This document shows positions 24,343 through 32,713 of a stretch of 64,000 bases of DNA, piece by piece (the first letter of the stretch is position 1; each line of letters begins with the position of its first letter). The DNA lies in assembly GCF_022698165.1 (NCBI RefSeq), contig NZ_JALDAY010000022.1, forward strand, positions 1 through 64,000. Reading direction: 5' to 3'. The position numbers were made by a program, and so were the translations under genes. The notes under the pieces are model-generated. The model searched no databases. It was given only the letters and a program-made list of their open reading frames with translations, and was not told where the DNA came from. Origin of the DNA: Streptomyces cylindrosporus. GTDB lineage: Bacteria; Actinomycetota; Actinomycetes; Streptomycetales; Streptomycetaceae.

Positions 24343-24984
24343 TCATGCCTCCGGTGGAGTCCAGGGTCGCCCCTCCATCAGGTTCCCCAGCCCCGCCCAC
24401 GCGAAGTTCATCAAGGTCGCCGCGGCCTGCCGGGCCGTCGTGCCGGGCGTCGCGTTGGCCCACGCGGCCAGCGACTCGGCTGCGCCCACCAGCGCCTCGG
24501 CGAGGCCCGCGACCTCCCGCTCGGGGAGATCGGGGTCACGGTGGGCCTCCCGCGCGGCGACGACGATCAGCTCCGTCACGAACGCGACGATCTCCTCGCG
24601 CATCGCCGTCACCTCGGCCGCGAAGGGCTCCCGGGTACGGGCCTGGAGGTGCAGCACCGCCCAGCCGTCCGGGTTCTGGCCGGTGTGCGTGAAGAACGCC
24701 CGCAGCCCTTCCCAGAGTTGGCGGTCGGCGGGCAGCTCGGCGTGCACCCCGGCCCGCACCGCGGCGACCAGCGCCTTGGCCTCCCGCCGGATGCAGGCCG
24801 TGAACAGGTCTTCCTTGGAGTTCAGGTACAGGTACACCAACGGCTTGGACACGCCCGCCAGTTCGGCGATCTCGTCCATCGACGCGGCCATGTACCCACG
24901 CTGACCGAACGTCCGCACGGCGGCATCCAGCATCTGCTGCTCACGGACCGCCCGCGGCATCCGCTTGGTCTTCACGGCACCCAT
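24343..24984 (-). CDS. TetR-family transcriptional regulator
   Basis: A 213-residue TetR regulator. The helix-turn-helix is in MLDAAVRTFGQRGYMAASMDEIAELAGVSKPLVYLYLNSKEDLF (key part: IAELAGVSKPLVYLYLNSKEDLF, split for length). The ligand domain follows from residue 70. It lies 0.4 kb from the MaoC-like gene and its operator-like TTACC/GGTAA palindrome, and is a plausible controller of the lipid genes; this is inference from proximity. No copy of that palindrome was found before its own start. Confidence 0.9.
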   Translation of the reverse strand: MGAVKTKRMPRAVREQQMLDAAVRTFGQRGYMAASMDEIAELAGVSKPLVYLYLNSKEDLFTACIRREAKALVAAVRAGVHAELPADRQLWEGLRAFFTHTGQNPDGWAVLHLQARTREPFAAEVTAMREEIVAFVTELIVVAAREAHRDPDLPEREVAGLAEALVGAAESLAAWANATPGTTARQAAATLMNFAWAGLGNLMEGRPWTPPEA

Positions 24985-25027
24985 GCGGCACAGCGTAATT
25001 GCGCCGGAGCGCGCGCAACCCCCTCAA

Positions 25028-25044
25028 GGCCCCCTCAAGGGGCC
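25028..25044 (-). terminator. Hairpin downstream of DUF4229 gene
   Basis: GGCCCC and GGGGCC arms around a five-base loop, 13 bases beyond the stop codon of the DUF4229 gene on the minus strand. A short, strong GC hairpin with no T-run, as expected in this genus. Confidence 0.55.
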
Positions 25045-25056
25045 CGCGATGCCTGT

Positions 25057-25365
25057 TTACGAGGCCTGCGGAGCCTGCCCCTGCGAGCGGGCCGCGTCGT
25101 CCGCGCCGTCCTCCTGGGCCGCGCTCGCCTCGAAGCCGGCCTTGATGCGGTCGACCCGCTGGACGACCTTCACGGAGGCGCGGTCGCGCTCCTTGCGCAG
25201 GACGACGAAGCTGATCGGGGCGGAGATCACCAGCGACAGCAGGACGAGCCACATGCCGTTGGAGGCGCCGTAGCCGCGCGGGACGATGCCGGAGTAGACG
25301 AGGCCCCAGACGACCACGAAGCAGCCCGCGAAGATCCCGAGGCGCATCAGCGTGTAGCGGAGCAT
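25057..25365 (-). CDS. DUF4229 membrane protein
   Basis: A 102-residue protein with two membrane helices (LGIFAGCFVVVWGLVYSGIV and GMWLVLLSLVISAPISFVVL) and an Arg/Lys-rich then acidic cytoplasmic tail (RKERDRASVKVVQRVDRI). This is DUF4229, a small actinobacterial membrane family of unknown role usually found near the menaquinone genes. I choose ATG at 25365, which follows GGAAGAG; the frame is open to 25404. Confidence 0.78.
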   Translation of the reverse strand: MLRYTLMRLGIFAGCFVVVWGLVYSGIVPRGYGASNGMWLVLLSLVISAPISFVVLRKERDRASVKVVQRVDRIKAGFEASAAQEDGADDAARSQGQAPQAS

Positions 25366-25454
25366 CTCAATCCACTCTTCCGTCAACGGTACGAACATTC
25401 CCAAAGGGCATCGTCCAGTGAAGCACGCCCGGGACCCGATCTTGAAGGCGGGGC

Positions 25455-25979
25455 TCAGCCGAGCGGCAGCAGCATGATCACGTCGTCGCGGTCGTCGCCG
25501 GGCGCGACGCGGATCGCGCCGGGTATCCGGCCGACCTCCTTGTAGCCGCAGGAGCCGTAGAACCGTTCGAGGCCGAGCCCGCCGCGGCAGGTGAGCCGGA
25601 TCGCCTCGACGCCGTCGAGCCCGCGCGCGGCGTCCGCGGCGGCGGCCAGCAGGTCACGGCCGTAACCCTTGCCGTGGTGCGACGGGTGCACCATCACCGT
25701 GTACAGCCACACCCAGTGGGTCATCAGCCGGTGGGTGTTGAAGGCGATGAAGGCGGTCGCGGCGACCCGCCCGTCCTCGTCGTGCCCGACCACCAGCCGG
25801 GTGCGGCCCTCGCTCATCCCGACCAGGTGCTTGAGCAGCTCCGGCCGGACCGTCTCGCGCGTGACCGGCGGTACGAAGCCGACGGCGCCGCCCGCGTTGG
25901 AGACGTCCGTCCACAGGTCGAGGACGCCGTCACGGAGCTCGGGAGTGACGGCCGGGTCGAGAGTGAAGGTAAGGGACAC
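25455..25979 (-). CDS. GNAT-family N-acetyltransferase
   Basis: A 174-residue single GNAT domain. The acetyl-CoA site is in VMVHPSHHGKGYGRDLLAAAAD, followed by IRLTCRGGLGLERFYGSCGYKEVG, the usual end of the fold. It acetylates an unknown amine. Starts 16 bases before the UdgX gene end on the same strand (that gene ends at 25996), so the two may be cotranscribed. Confidence 0.87.
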   Translation of the reverse strand: MSLTFTLDPAVTPELRDGVLDLWTDVSNAGGAVGFVPPVTRETVRPELLKHLVGMSEGRTRLVVGHDEDGRVAATAFIAFNTHRLMTHWVWLYTVMVHPSHHGKGYGRDLLAAAADAARGLDGVEAIRLTCRGGLGLERFYGSCGYKEVGRIPGAIRVAPGDDRDDVIMLLPLG

Positions 25980-25995
25980 GTGGTCATAGTAACCA

Positions 25996-26634
25996 TTACG
26001 AGAGAATGCGCGCGGCCGTTTCGAGATCCGAGACCAGCCCCCGGTACGCGGCCTCCCGGTCGTCCGCGCGCAGCACGGACGAGGGGTGCACGGTGGGCAC
26101 GAGCCGCTCCCGCCGCCCGTGGATCTCCTCCTCCAGCACGCTCCCCCGCACCTGTGTGACCCGGAACGACGACCCCAGCAGCGCCTTCCCGGCGGTCGCC
26201 CCGAGCACCACGATCAGCTCCGGCTCCACGACGGCCAGCTCGGCCGCCAGCCAGGGCCCGCAGGCCGTCATCTCCCGCAGGCTCGGCGCCTTGTGGATAC
26301 GACGTTTACGGGGCTCGGCCCGGGTGAACTTGAAGTGCTTGACGGCGTTGGTGACGTACGCCTCGGCCGGGTCGATGCCGGCTTCCGCCAGCGCCCGGTC
26401 GAGGAGCTTCCCGGCCGGGCCCACGAAGGGCTTGCCCTGGCGGTCCTCCTGGTCGCCGGGCTGCTCGCCGACGAGCATGACGCGGGCGTCGGCGTCTCCC
26501 TCGCCGAAGACCGTCTGGGTGGCGTCCCGGTGCAGGGGGCAGCCCCGGCAGTCCGCGGCGGCCCTGCGGAGGGCCGGAAGGCCGCCGCGCTCCGGAACGA
26601 AGGGTTCGGCGGTGTACTCGTCCTCGGCACTCAT
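25996..26634 (-). CDS. udgX: UdgX-type uracil-DNA glycosylase
   Basis: A 212-residue family-4-like uracil-DNA glycosylase. Motif A is GEQPGDQED (56-64), motif B is HPSSVLR (183-189), and the loop KRRIHK (110-115) is the signature of UdgX, whose His (here H114) forms a covalent bond with the uracil-site sugar and locks the enzyme on DNA. Cysteines C29, C32 and C125 should bind the iron-sulphur cluster; no fourth cysteine is present. UdgX is found in mycobacteria and some other actinobacteria. Neighbours give no clue to its trigger. Confidence 0.92.
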   Translation of the reverse strand: MSAEDEYTAEPFVPERGGLPALRRAAADCRGCPLHRDATQTVFGEGDADARVMLVGEQPGDQEDRQGKPFVGPAGKLLDRALAEAGIDPAEAYVTNAVKHFKFTRAEPRKRRIHKAPSLREMTACGPWLAAELAVVEPELIVVLGATAGKALLGSSFRVTQVRGSVLEEEIHGRRERLVPTVHPSSVLRADDREAAYRGLVSDLETAARILS

Positions 26635-26655
26635 GCCGGACGAGTACCCCCCGTC

Positions 26656-27819
26656 TCAGACCCGCATCGGCTGCGGCGACTCTCGGCGGGCGGGGTCCGG
26701 GCCGTCGTACTCCCGGATGATCTCGTACCGCGTGTTGCGCTCCACCGGCCGGAAGCCGGCGTCCCGGATCAGGTCCAGCAGGTCCTCGCGGGTCAGCTTG
26801 TTCGGCGTGCCGAAGTTGTCCGCGTCGTGGGTGATCTTGTACTCGACGACCGAGCCGTCCATGTCGTCGGCGCCGTGCAGCAGCGCGAGCTGCGCGGTCT
26901 GCACGCCGTGCATGACCCAGAAGACCTTGACGTGCGGGACGTTGTCGAAGAGGAGCCGGGAGACGGCGAAGGTCTTCAGCGCCTCGGCGCCGGTGGCCAT
27001 CCGGGTGCGGGCCTGGAGGCGGTTGCGCACCTTCCCGTCCTTCATGTCCACGAAGTCGTGCTGGTAGCGCAGCGGGATGAAGACCTGGAAGCCGTTCGTC
27101 TCATCCTGGAGTTCGCGCAGCCGCAGCACGTGGTCGACCCGGTGCCGGGGCTCCTCGATGTGGCCGTACAGCATGGTGCTCGGGGTCTTGAGACCCTTCT
27201 CGTGCGCCAGGCGGTGGATGCGGGACCAGTCCTCCCAGTGGGTGCGGTGGTCCACGATGTGCTGCCGGACCTCCCAGTCGAAGATCTCGGCGCCGCCGCC
27301 GGTCAGCGACTCCAGTCCGGCGTCGATGAGCTCGTCGAGGATCTCGCTCGCGCCGAGCCCGCTGATCGTCTCGAAGTGGTGGATCTCGGTGGCGGTGAAG
27401 GCCTTCAGCGAGACGTTCGGCAGGGCGGCCTTCAGCTCCCGCAGCGAGCGCGGGTAGTAGCGCCAAGGGAGGTTCGGGTGCAGCCCGTTGACGATGTGCA
27501 GCTCGGTGAGGTTCTCGCTCTCCATCGCCTTGGCGAGCTTCACCGCCTCCTCGATGCGCATCGTGTACGCGTCCTTCTCCCCCGGCTTGCGCTGGAAGGA
27601 GCAGTAGGCGCAGGAGGCGGTGCAGACATTGGTCATGTTGAGGTGCCGGTTGACGTTGAAGTGGACGACGTCACCGTTCTTCCGCGTCCGCACCTCGTGC
27701 GCCAGCCCGCCCAGCCACGCCAGGTCGTCCGACTCGTACAGCGCGATACCGTCCTCGCGGGTCAGCCGCTCACCGCGCCTGACCTTCTCCTCCAGCTCGC
27801 GCTTGAGCCCGACGTCCAT
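26656..27819 (-). CDS. mqnE: Aminofutalosine synthase MqnE (menaquinone)
   Basis: A 387-residue radical SAM enzyme that adds 3-[(1-carboxyvinyl)oxy]benzoate to SAM to give aminofutalosine, an early step of the futalosine menaquinone pathway. The CTASCAYCSF motif supplies the three cluster cysteines; HFNVNRHLNMTNVC before it and ETISGLGASEILDELIDAGLES, TPSTMLYGHIEEPRHRVDH (in pieces) after it are typical MqnE. ATG at 27819 follows GAGGAGAAAGG. It lies with the UbiX-, MqnP- and UbiD-like genes of the same pathway, as in S. coelicolor. Confidence 0.93.
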   Translation of the reverse strand: MDVGLKRELEEKVRRGERLTREDGIALYESDDLAWLGGLAHEVRTRKNGDVVHFNVNRHLNMTNVCTASCAYCSFQRKPGEKDAYTMRIEEAVKLAKAMESENLTELHIVNGLHPNLPWRYYPRSLRELKAALPNVSLKAFTATEIHHFETISGLGASEILDELIDAGLESLTGGGAEIFDWEVRQHIVDHRTHWEDWSRIHRLAHEKGLKTPSTMLYGHIEEPRHRVDHVLRLRELQDETNGFQVFIPLRYQHDFVDMKDGKVRNRLQARTRMATGAEALKTFAVSRLLFDNVPHVKVFWVMHGVQTAQLALLHGADDMDGSVVEYKITHDADNFGTPNKLTREDLLDLIRDAGFRPVERNTRYEIIREYDGPDPARRESPQPMRV

Positions 27820-27863
27820 GAGGGTCACACCTTTCTCCTCCGACAACCTGTCCCACCGTACGG

Positions 27864-28319
27864 CTACGCCTCTTCGGGCAGCGCCCCGACCCGGTTCTCC
27901 CACTTGGTGGAGAGGACGATGGTGGTACGGGTGCGGGAGACACCCTTGGTGCCGCTGAGCCGGCGGATGGTCTTCTCCAGGCCGTCCACGTCGTTCGCCC
28001 GGACCTTGAGCATGTACGAGTCGTCGCCCGCGATGAACCAGCAGTCCTCGATCTCGGTGAGGTCCTTCAGCCGCCGGGCCACGTCCTCGTGGTCGGCCGC
28101 GTCGGAGAGCGAGATGCCGATCAGCGCGGTGACGCCGAGGCCGAGCGAGGCGGCGTCGACGGTGGCGCGGTAACCGGTGATGACACCGGCCGCCTCCAGC
28201 CGGTTGATGCGGTCGGTGACACTGGGTCCCGACAGGCCGACGAGGCGCCCCAGCTCCGCGTAGGAGGCCCGGCCGTTCTCTCTCAGGGCCTGAATGAGCT
28301 GCCTGTCCACCGCGTCCAT
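27864..28319 (-). CDS. Lrp/AsnC-family regulator
   Basis: A 151-residue feast/famine regulator. The N-terminal AsnC helix-turn-helix (MDAVDRQLIQALRENGRASY, GLSGPSVTDRINRLEAAGVI) is followed by the RAM ligand domain (VTALIGISLSDAADHEDV, CWFIAGDDSYMLKVRANDVD). ATG at 28319 fits the family start. It lies between ubiX and mqnE on the same strand; whether it controls the menaquinone genes is unknown. Confidence 0.92.
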   Translation of the reverse strand: MDAVDRQLIQALRENGRASYAELGRLVGLSGPSVTDRINRLEAAGVITGYRATVDAASLGLGVTALIGISLSDAADHEDVARRLKDLTEIEDCWFIAGDDSYMLKVRANDVDGLEKTIRRLSGTKGVSRTRTTIVLSTKWENRVGALPEEA

Positions 28320-28380
28320 GCGATTCGTTGCCTTCCGCTGAAAGTTCCCGAAGTGATGAGAGGTGCTGCTGTGTGCCGGG

Positions 28381-29061
28381 CTACTCGGCGTCCCCGCCGC
28401 CCAGTTCACCCTTCCAGCGCCGGTACAGCCCGTGCTCGACGCCCGCCGCGTCGAGGACGCGCCCGGCGACGAAGTCCACCAGGTCCTGGATGTGCGTGGC
28501 GCCCGCGTAGAAGGCGGGCGAGGTGGGGACCACGGCCGCGCCCAGGTCGTCCAGGGTCACCAGATGACGCAGGGTCTGGCCGTTCAGCGGGGTCTCCCGT
28601 ACGGCCACCACGAGCGGGCGGCGCTCCTTGAGCGTGACGCTCGCCGCCCGCTGCAACAGGTCCTTCGACAGGCCGAGCGCGACACCCGCGACGCACGCCG
28701 TCGACGCCGGCACGATCAGCATGCCCTTGGTGGGGTACGACCCCGAGGACGGGCCCGCCGCGAGGTCACCGGCGCTCCAGTACCGGATCCGGTCGAGCGC
28801 CACGTCGTAGACGCCGGGCTTGCCGTCGGCGCCCCGGGACAGCCATTCGCGCAGGTCGTCCCGCCAGTGGGCGTCCCGGAAGGAAATCGCCGTCTCGTCC
28901 AGGAGGGTGAGCCGCGAGGCCCGGCTGACGACCAGGTCCACGCTCTCGCCGGCGTCGAGGAGAGCGCGGAGGACCGATGCGGCATACGGGGTGCCGGAAG
29001 CGCCGGACACCCCTACGATCCAAGGCGTACGCCGCGTCTCTCCTGGCTTGACTGGGTTCAC
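28381..29061 (-). CDS. ubiX: UbiX-like flavin prenyltransferase
   Basis: A 226-residue UbiX/Pad1-type enzyme that attaches dimethylallyl phosphate to FMN, making the prenyl-FMN cofactor for UbiD decarboxylases. Motifs: WIVGVSGASGTPYAASVLRAL (flavin site), LIVPASTACVAGVALGLSKDLLQRAASVTLKERRPL (in part), and RETPLNGQTLRHL. The start is a GTG at 29061 (GTGAACCCAGTC). The UbiD partner is encoded 1.6 kb upstream on the same strand. In the futalosine pathway this role is also called MqnM. Confidence 0.93.
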   Translation of the reverse strand: MNPVKPGETRRTPWIVGVSGASGTPYAASVLRALLDAGESVDLVVSRASRLTLLDETAISFRDAHWRDDLREWLSRGADGKPGVYDVALDRIRYWSAGDLAAGPSSGSYPTKGMLIVPASTACVAGVALGLSKDLLQRAASVTLKERRPLVVAVRETPLNGQTLRHLVTLDDLGAAVVPTSPAFYAGATHIQDLVDFVAGRVLDAAGVEHGLYRRWKGELGGGDAE

Positions 29062-29152
29062 GACACCGAGCCTAGCTGGCGGCGTGGGGTGGGAACCGGC
29101 CGAGGGGGTCGGGGCGTTTCCCGGAGGGACGAGTCGACGGTCGGGGGTTGCC

Positions 29153-29758
29153 ATGACAGGTACCGGACTTGAGTGGTCGCGTGGGGCCCGCGCGAAGGCG
29201 GCGGCCAAGCTGATGGTGGGCTGGATCGCGCTGCTGTGGCTGCTCGAAGTGGTGGACGTGATCAGCGGCCACGCGCTGGACGGACTCGGCATCACCCCGC
29301 GCGAGCCCTCCGAGCTGGTGGACGTCGTCCCGGCCGCGTTCATCCACTTCGGCTTCGCCCATGTGGCCGCGAACAGCATTCCGCTGCTGGTCATGGGCTT
29401 CCTGGCGGCGCTCGGCGGGCTGCGCCGGTTCGCCGCGGTCTGCGCGGTGATCATCGTGGCCGACGGTCTCGGTGTCTGGCTCATAGCCCCGGCGCACACC
29501 AACACCGCGGGCGCCTCCGGCCTGATCTTCGGCCTCTTCGGCTTCCTCCTGGTCAGCGGCTTCGTGGAGCGCCGCCCGCTGGGCGTCCTGGTCGGTCTGC
29601 TGGTCGGCGTGGTCTGGGGCGGCGCGATACTGGCGGGCCTCGCCCCCACCCAGTCGGGCGTCAGCTGGCAGGCCCACCTGATCGGCCTTGTCTCGGGCGT
29701 GGCGGTGGCGTTCTGGTCGGGCCGCCGGGCGACCGCCCGGCCGGCGCTCACACCGTGA
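29153..29758 (+). CDS. Rhomboid-family intramembrane serine protease
   Basis: A 201-residue, six-helix rhomboid. HFGFAHVAANSIPLL gives the oxyanion HxxxN (H70, N74), GASGLIFG carries the nucleophile S122, and SWQAHLIGL carries the catalytic H175. It cleaves membrane proteins within the bilayer; substrates unknown. It is inserted on the opposite strand between the ubiX and mqnP genes, and its 3' end overlaps mqnP by 11 bases. ATG at 29153 was chosen; the ORF is open further upstream but that part overlaps ubiX. Confidence 0.9.
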   Translation: MTGTGLEWSRGARAKAAAKLMVGWIALLWLLEVVDVISGHALDGLGITPREPSELVDVVPAAFIHFGFAHVAANSIPLLVMGFLAALGGLRRFAAVCAVIIVADGLGVWLIAPAHTNTAGASGLIFGLFGFLLVSGFVERRPLGVLVGLLVGVVWGGAILAGLAPTQSGVSWQAHLIGLVSGVAVAFWSGRRATARPALTP

Positions 29759-30650
29759 GGCCGCGCACCAGCAGATCCAGCAGCGCACACACGAACAGGG
29801 CGATCCCGATGAAGCCGTTGACGCTGAAGAAGGCGCGGTTGAGGCGGGACAGGTCGTGCGGGCGGACGATGTTGTGCTCGTACACGAACGCTGCCGCGAC
29901 GATCATCAGGCCCACCCAGAAGAAGCCGCCCGCGTCCGTGGCGACCGCGTACCAGACGAGGAGGGCCATGGTCAGGGTGTGGCAGACGCGGGCGCCCCAG
30001 ATGGCGGCCGGGATGCCGAAGCGGGCCGGGACCGACATGACGCCGATCTCGCGGTCGGTCTCGACGTCCTGGCAGGCGTAGATCAGGTCGAAGCCGCCGA
30101 TCCAGATGCCGACGGCAAGGCCCAGCAGCACCGCGTCCCAGGACCACTCACCGCTGATCGCGAGCCAGCCGCCGACCGGGCCCATGGCCTGGGCGAGTCC
30201 GAGGATGGCCTGGGGGAAGTTCGTGAACCGCTTGCCGTAGGGGTAGATCACCATCGGGATCACGGCGACCGGCGCGAGCGCCAGGCACAGGGGGTTGAGC
30301 AGGGCCGCCGAGCCGAGGAAGACGACGACGGCGATCAGCGCGCCGGTCCAGGCGTGCTTCACCGACATCGCGCCGGTGACCAGCTCGCGGTGCGCGGTGC
30401 GGGGATTACGGGCATCGATCTCGCGGTCGATGATCCGGTTCACCGCCATCGCGAAGGTGCGCAGGCCCACCATGCAGACGGTGACGAGGAGCAGGCGCCC
30501 CCAGTGGATGTTCCTGTCCCACTCGAACATCGCGGTGAGCGCGGCGATGTAGGCGAAGGGCAGGGCGAAGACCGAGTGCTCGATCATCACCAGGCGGAGG
30601 AACGCCTTGGTGCGTCCTGGCTGCGGGATCGCGGCGGAGGCACTGCTCAT
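29748..30650 (-). CDS. mqnP: UbiA-type prenyltransferase MqnP
   Basis: A 300-residue polytopic prenyltransferase that attaches the polyprenyl tail to the naphthoate ring precursor (1,4-dihydroxy-6-naphthoate in this pathway). The two Asp-rich motifs are present: NRIIDREIDARNPRT and DLIYACQDVETDREIG. About eight or nine membrane helices. The ATG overlaps the ubiD-like stop by four bases (ATGA), so the two genes are coupled. Previously annotated in such clusters as UbiA or MenA-like; context favours MqnP. Confidence 0.92.
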   Translation of the reverse strand: MSSASAAIPQPGRTKAFLRLVMIEHSVFALPFAYIAALTAMFEWDRNIHWGRLLLVTVCMVGLRTFAMAVNRIIDREIDARNPRTAHRELVTGAMSVKHAWTGALIAVVVFLGSAALLNPLCLALAPVAVIPMVIYPYGKRFTNFPQAILGLAQAMGPVGGWLAISGEWSWDAVLLGLAVGIWIGGFDLIYACQDVETDREIGVMSVPARFGIPAAIWGARVCHTLTMALLVWYAVATDAGGFFWVGLMIVAAAFVYEHNIVRPHDLSRLNRAFFSVNGFIGIALFVCALLDLLVRGLTV

Positions 30651-32101
30651 GAAAGGCCGTACTCCTTCCAGCGGCGGTCGACCTTCGCCGCCGTATCGGG
30701 GTCGGACAGCACCATGTCGGGCCAGCCGCCGTCGCGCGTGTAGCCCTCCTCGGGCCACTTCTTCGTCGCGTCGATCCCCGCCTTGCCGCCCCAGAACTGC
30801 TGGTAGGAGGCGTGGTCCAGGTGGTCCACCGGTCCCTCGACGACGCTGAGGTCACGGGCGTAGTCCGTGTTGCCGAGGGCCCGCCACGCGACCTCGTGGA
30901 GGTCGTGGACGTCGCAGTCGGAGTCCACGACCACGATCAGCTTCGTCAGGGACATCATGTGTGCCCCCCAGACAGCGTGCATCACCTTTTGGGCGTGCTT
31001 GGGGTATTTCTTGTCGATCGAGACAATCGCGCAGTTGTGGAAACCGCCCGCTTCGGGCAGGTGGTAGTCCACGATGTCCGGCACGATGATCTTGAGGAGG
31101 GGGAGGAAGAAGCGCTCCGTCGCACGGCCCAGGGGTCCGTCCTCCGTCGGAGGGCGGCCTACGACGATCGACTGAAGCAGCGGCCGCTTCCGCATCGTCA
31201 CGCAGTCGATCTTCAGCGCGGGGAAGGGCTCCTGCGGGGTGTAGAAGCCGGTGTGGTCGCCGAACGGGCCCTCCGGCAGCATCTCCCCGGGCTCCAGCCA
31301 GCCCTCGATCACGACCTCGGCCTGCGCCGGGACCTGCAGCGGGACCGTCTTGCAGTCCACCATCTCGATCCGCTTGCCCGCGATGAACCCGGCGAAGAGG
31401 TACTCGTCGATGTCGCCGGGGAGGGGGGCGGTGGAGGCGTAGGTGACCGCCGGCGGACAGCCGAAGGCGATGGCCACCGGCAGCCGCTCGCCGCGTCGCG
31501 CCGCGACCTGGTAGTGGTTGCGGCTGTCCTTGTGGATCTGCCAGTGCATGCCGATGGTGCGCCTATCGTGGCGCTGGAGGCGGTACAGACCCAGATTCCG
31601 GATGCCGGTCTCCGGGTCCTTGGTGTGGGTGAGCCCGAGGTTGAAGAAGGAGCCGCCGTCCTGCGGCCAGGTGAACAGGGCGGGCAGCGCGTCCAGGTCG
31701 ACGTCGTCCCCGGTGAGGACGGTCTCCTGCACCGGTGCGTCCTTCACCTTCTTCGGCGGTACGTGCGTCATCGCGCCGAGCTTCCCGAACGCCTCGCGCA
31801 CCCCGACGAAGCCGTGCGGCAGCTCGGGCCGCAGCAGCCCGCCGATCTTGTCGGAGATCTCGCCGTACGACTTCAGGCCAAGTGCCTTCAGCAGCCGCCG
31901 GTCGGTCCCGAAGACGTTCATCGCGAGGGGCATGGAGGAGCCCTTCACGTTCTCGAAGAGCAGCGCGGGACCGCCCGCCTTCTGCACCCGGTCGACGATC
32001 TCCCCGACCTCCAGATACGGGTCGACCTCGGCCTTGACACGCTTGAGGTCGCCCTCGCGTTCCAGTGCCCTGAGCAGGGAGCGAAGATCGTCGTAAGCCA
32101 T
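30647..32101 (-). CDS. ubiD: UbiD-family menaquinone decarboxylase (MqnL-like)
   Basis: A 484-residue UbiD decarboxylase using prenyl-FMN. N-terminal MAYDDLRSLLRALEREGDLKRV, the MHWQIHKDSRNHYQVAARRGERLPVA segment (in part), EVVIEGWLEPGEMLPEGPFGDHTGFY with the catalytic-type Glu/Arg network, and DVHDLHEVAWRALGN near the end are characteristic. In the futalosine pathway it removes the carboxylate after prenylation (MqnL). First gene of the minus-strand ubiD-mqnP set, with ubiX supplying its cofactor. Confidence 0.93.
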   Translation of the reverse strand: MAYDDLRSLLRALEREGDLKRVKAEVDPYLEVGEIVDRVQKAGGPALLFENVKGSSMPLAMNVFGTDRRLLKALGLKSYGEISDKIGGLLRPELPHGFVGVREAFGKLGAMTHVPPKKVKDAPVQETVLTGDDVDLDALPALFTWPQDGGSFFNLGLTHTKDPETGIRNLGLYRLQRHDRRTIGMHWQIHKDSRNHYQVAARRGERLPVAIAFGCPPAVTYASTAPLPGDIDEYLFAGFIAGKRIEMVDCKTVPLQVPAQAEVVIEGWLEPGEMLPEGPFGDHTGFYTPQEPFPALKIDCVTMRKRPLLQSIVVGRPPTEDGPLGRATERFFLPLLKIIVPDIVDYHLPEAGGFHNCAIVSIDKKYPKHAQKVMHAVWGAHMMSLTKLIVVVDSDCDVHDLHEVAWRALGNTDYARDLSVVEGPVDHLDHASYQQFWGGKAGIDATKKWPEEGYTRDGGWPDMVLSDPDTAAKVDRRWKEYGLS

Positions 32102-32317
32102 GCGTCCCAGTATCGCCGAGCCCCTCGCCCCTCCGACGCCCGCCCCACCCGTCGCCCCTCAGCCCCGGGCCCACCCCAGCTCGACCTCATGCACCCGCAG
32201 CCGACGGCTCACGCAGCCGGCGGTGGTCTGATCGTGGAGATTTTGGCCACCCGCTACCCTGGCCCGGTCACCGGGGTCCGACAGTGCCCCGTCACCGTCT
32301 TTGGGGGATCGCGCGCC

Positions 32318-32713
32318 ATGTTCCGGTATCTGCCGTTCCTGCTGGTCCTGGCGTTGTGGATCTACGCCTTCATCGACTGCCTGAACACCCCCGAGGAGCA
32401 GGTGCGCGGGCTGCCCAAGGTGGTGTGGGTGATCATCATCCTGCTGTTCGGCGAGGTGCTCGTCGGGCCGATCGCCTGGCTCGTGGCCGGCAAGGTGAGG
32501 CACGCGCCCGCGGGCGGCTCCACGCCCTCCGAGTGGCACCGCAACCACCGCACGGAGTTCGTCGCACCCGACGACAACCCCGAGTTCCTGAAGTCCCTCA
32601 AGGCCGAGAACAAGAAGGACGAGGCCCTCCTCAAGGACTGGGAGGCCGACCTGCGGCGCCGCGAGGAGGAGCTGCGCCGCAGGGAGCGCGGCGAGGAGCC
32701 CAGGGCCGACTGA
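32318..32713 (+). CDS. PLDc_N membrane protein
   Basis: A 131-residue protein with two membrane helices (YLPFLLVLALWIYAFIDCL; VVWVIIILLFGEVLVGPIAWLV) forming the phospholipase-D-nuclease N-terminal-type (PLDc_N) domain, then a soluble tail ending in a charged coiled coil (LKAENKKDEALLKDWEADL, RRREEELRRRERGEE). Function unknown; conserved next to the menaquinone genes. Its TGA overlaps the LysR start by one base (TGATG). Confidence 0.85.
   Translation: MFRYLPFLLVLALWIYAFIDCLNTPEEQVRGLPKVVWVIIILLFGEVLVGPIAWLVAGKVRHAPAGGSTPSEWHRNHRTEFVAPDDNPEFLKSLKAENKKDEALLKDWEADLRRREEELRRRERGEEPRAD

Noticed and set aside
27864..28409. Longer start for the Lrp/AsnC gene
   Set aside because: The extra 30 residues are not Lrp-like; ATG at 28319 matches the family start.
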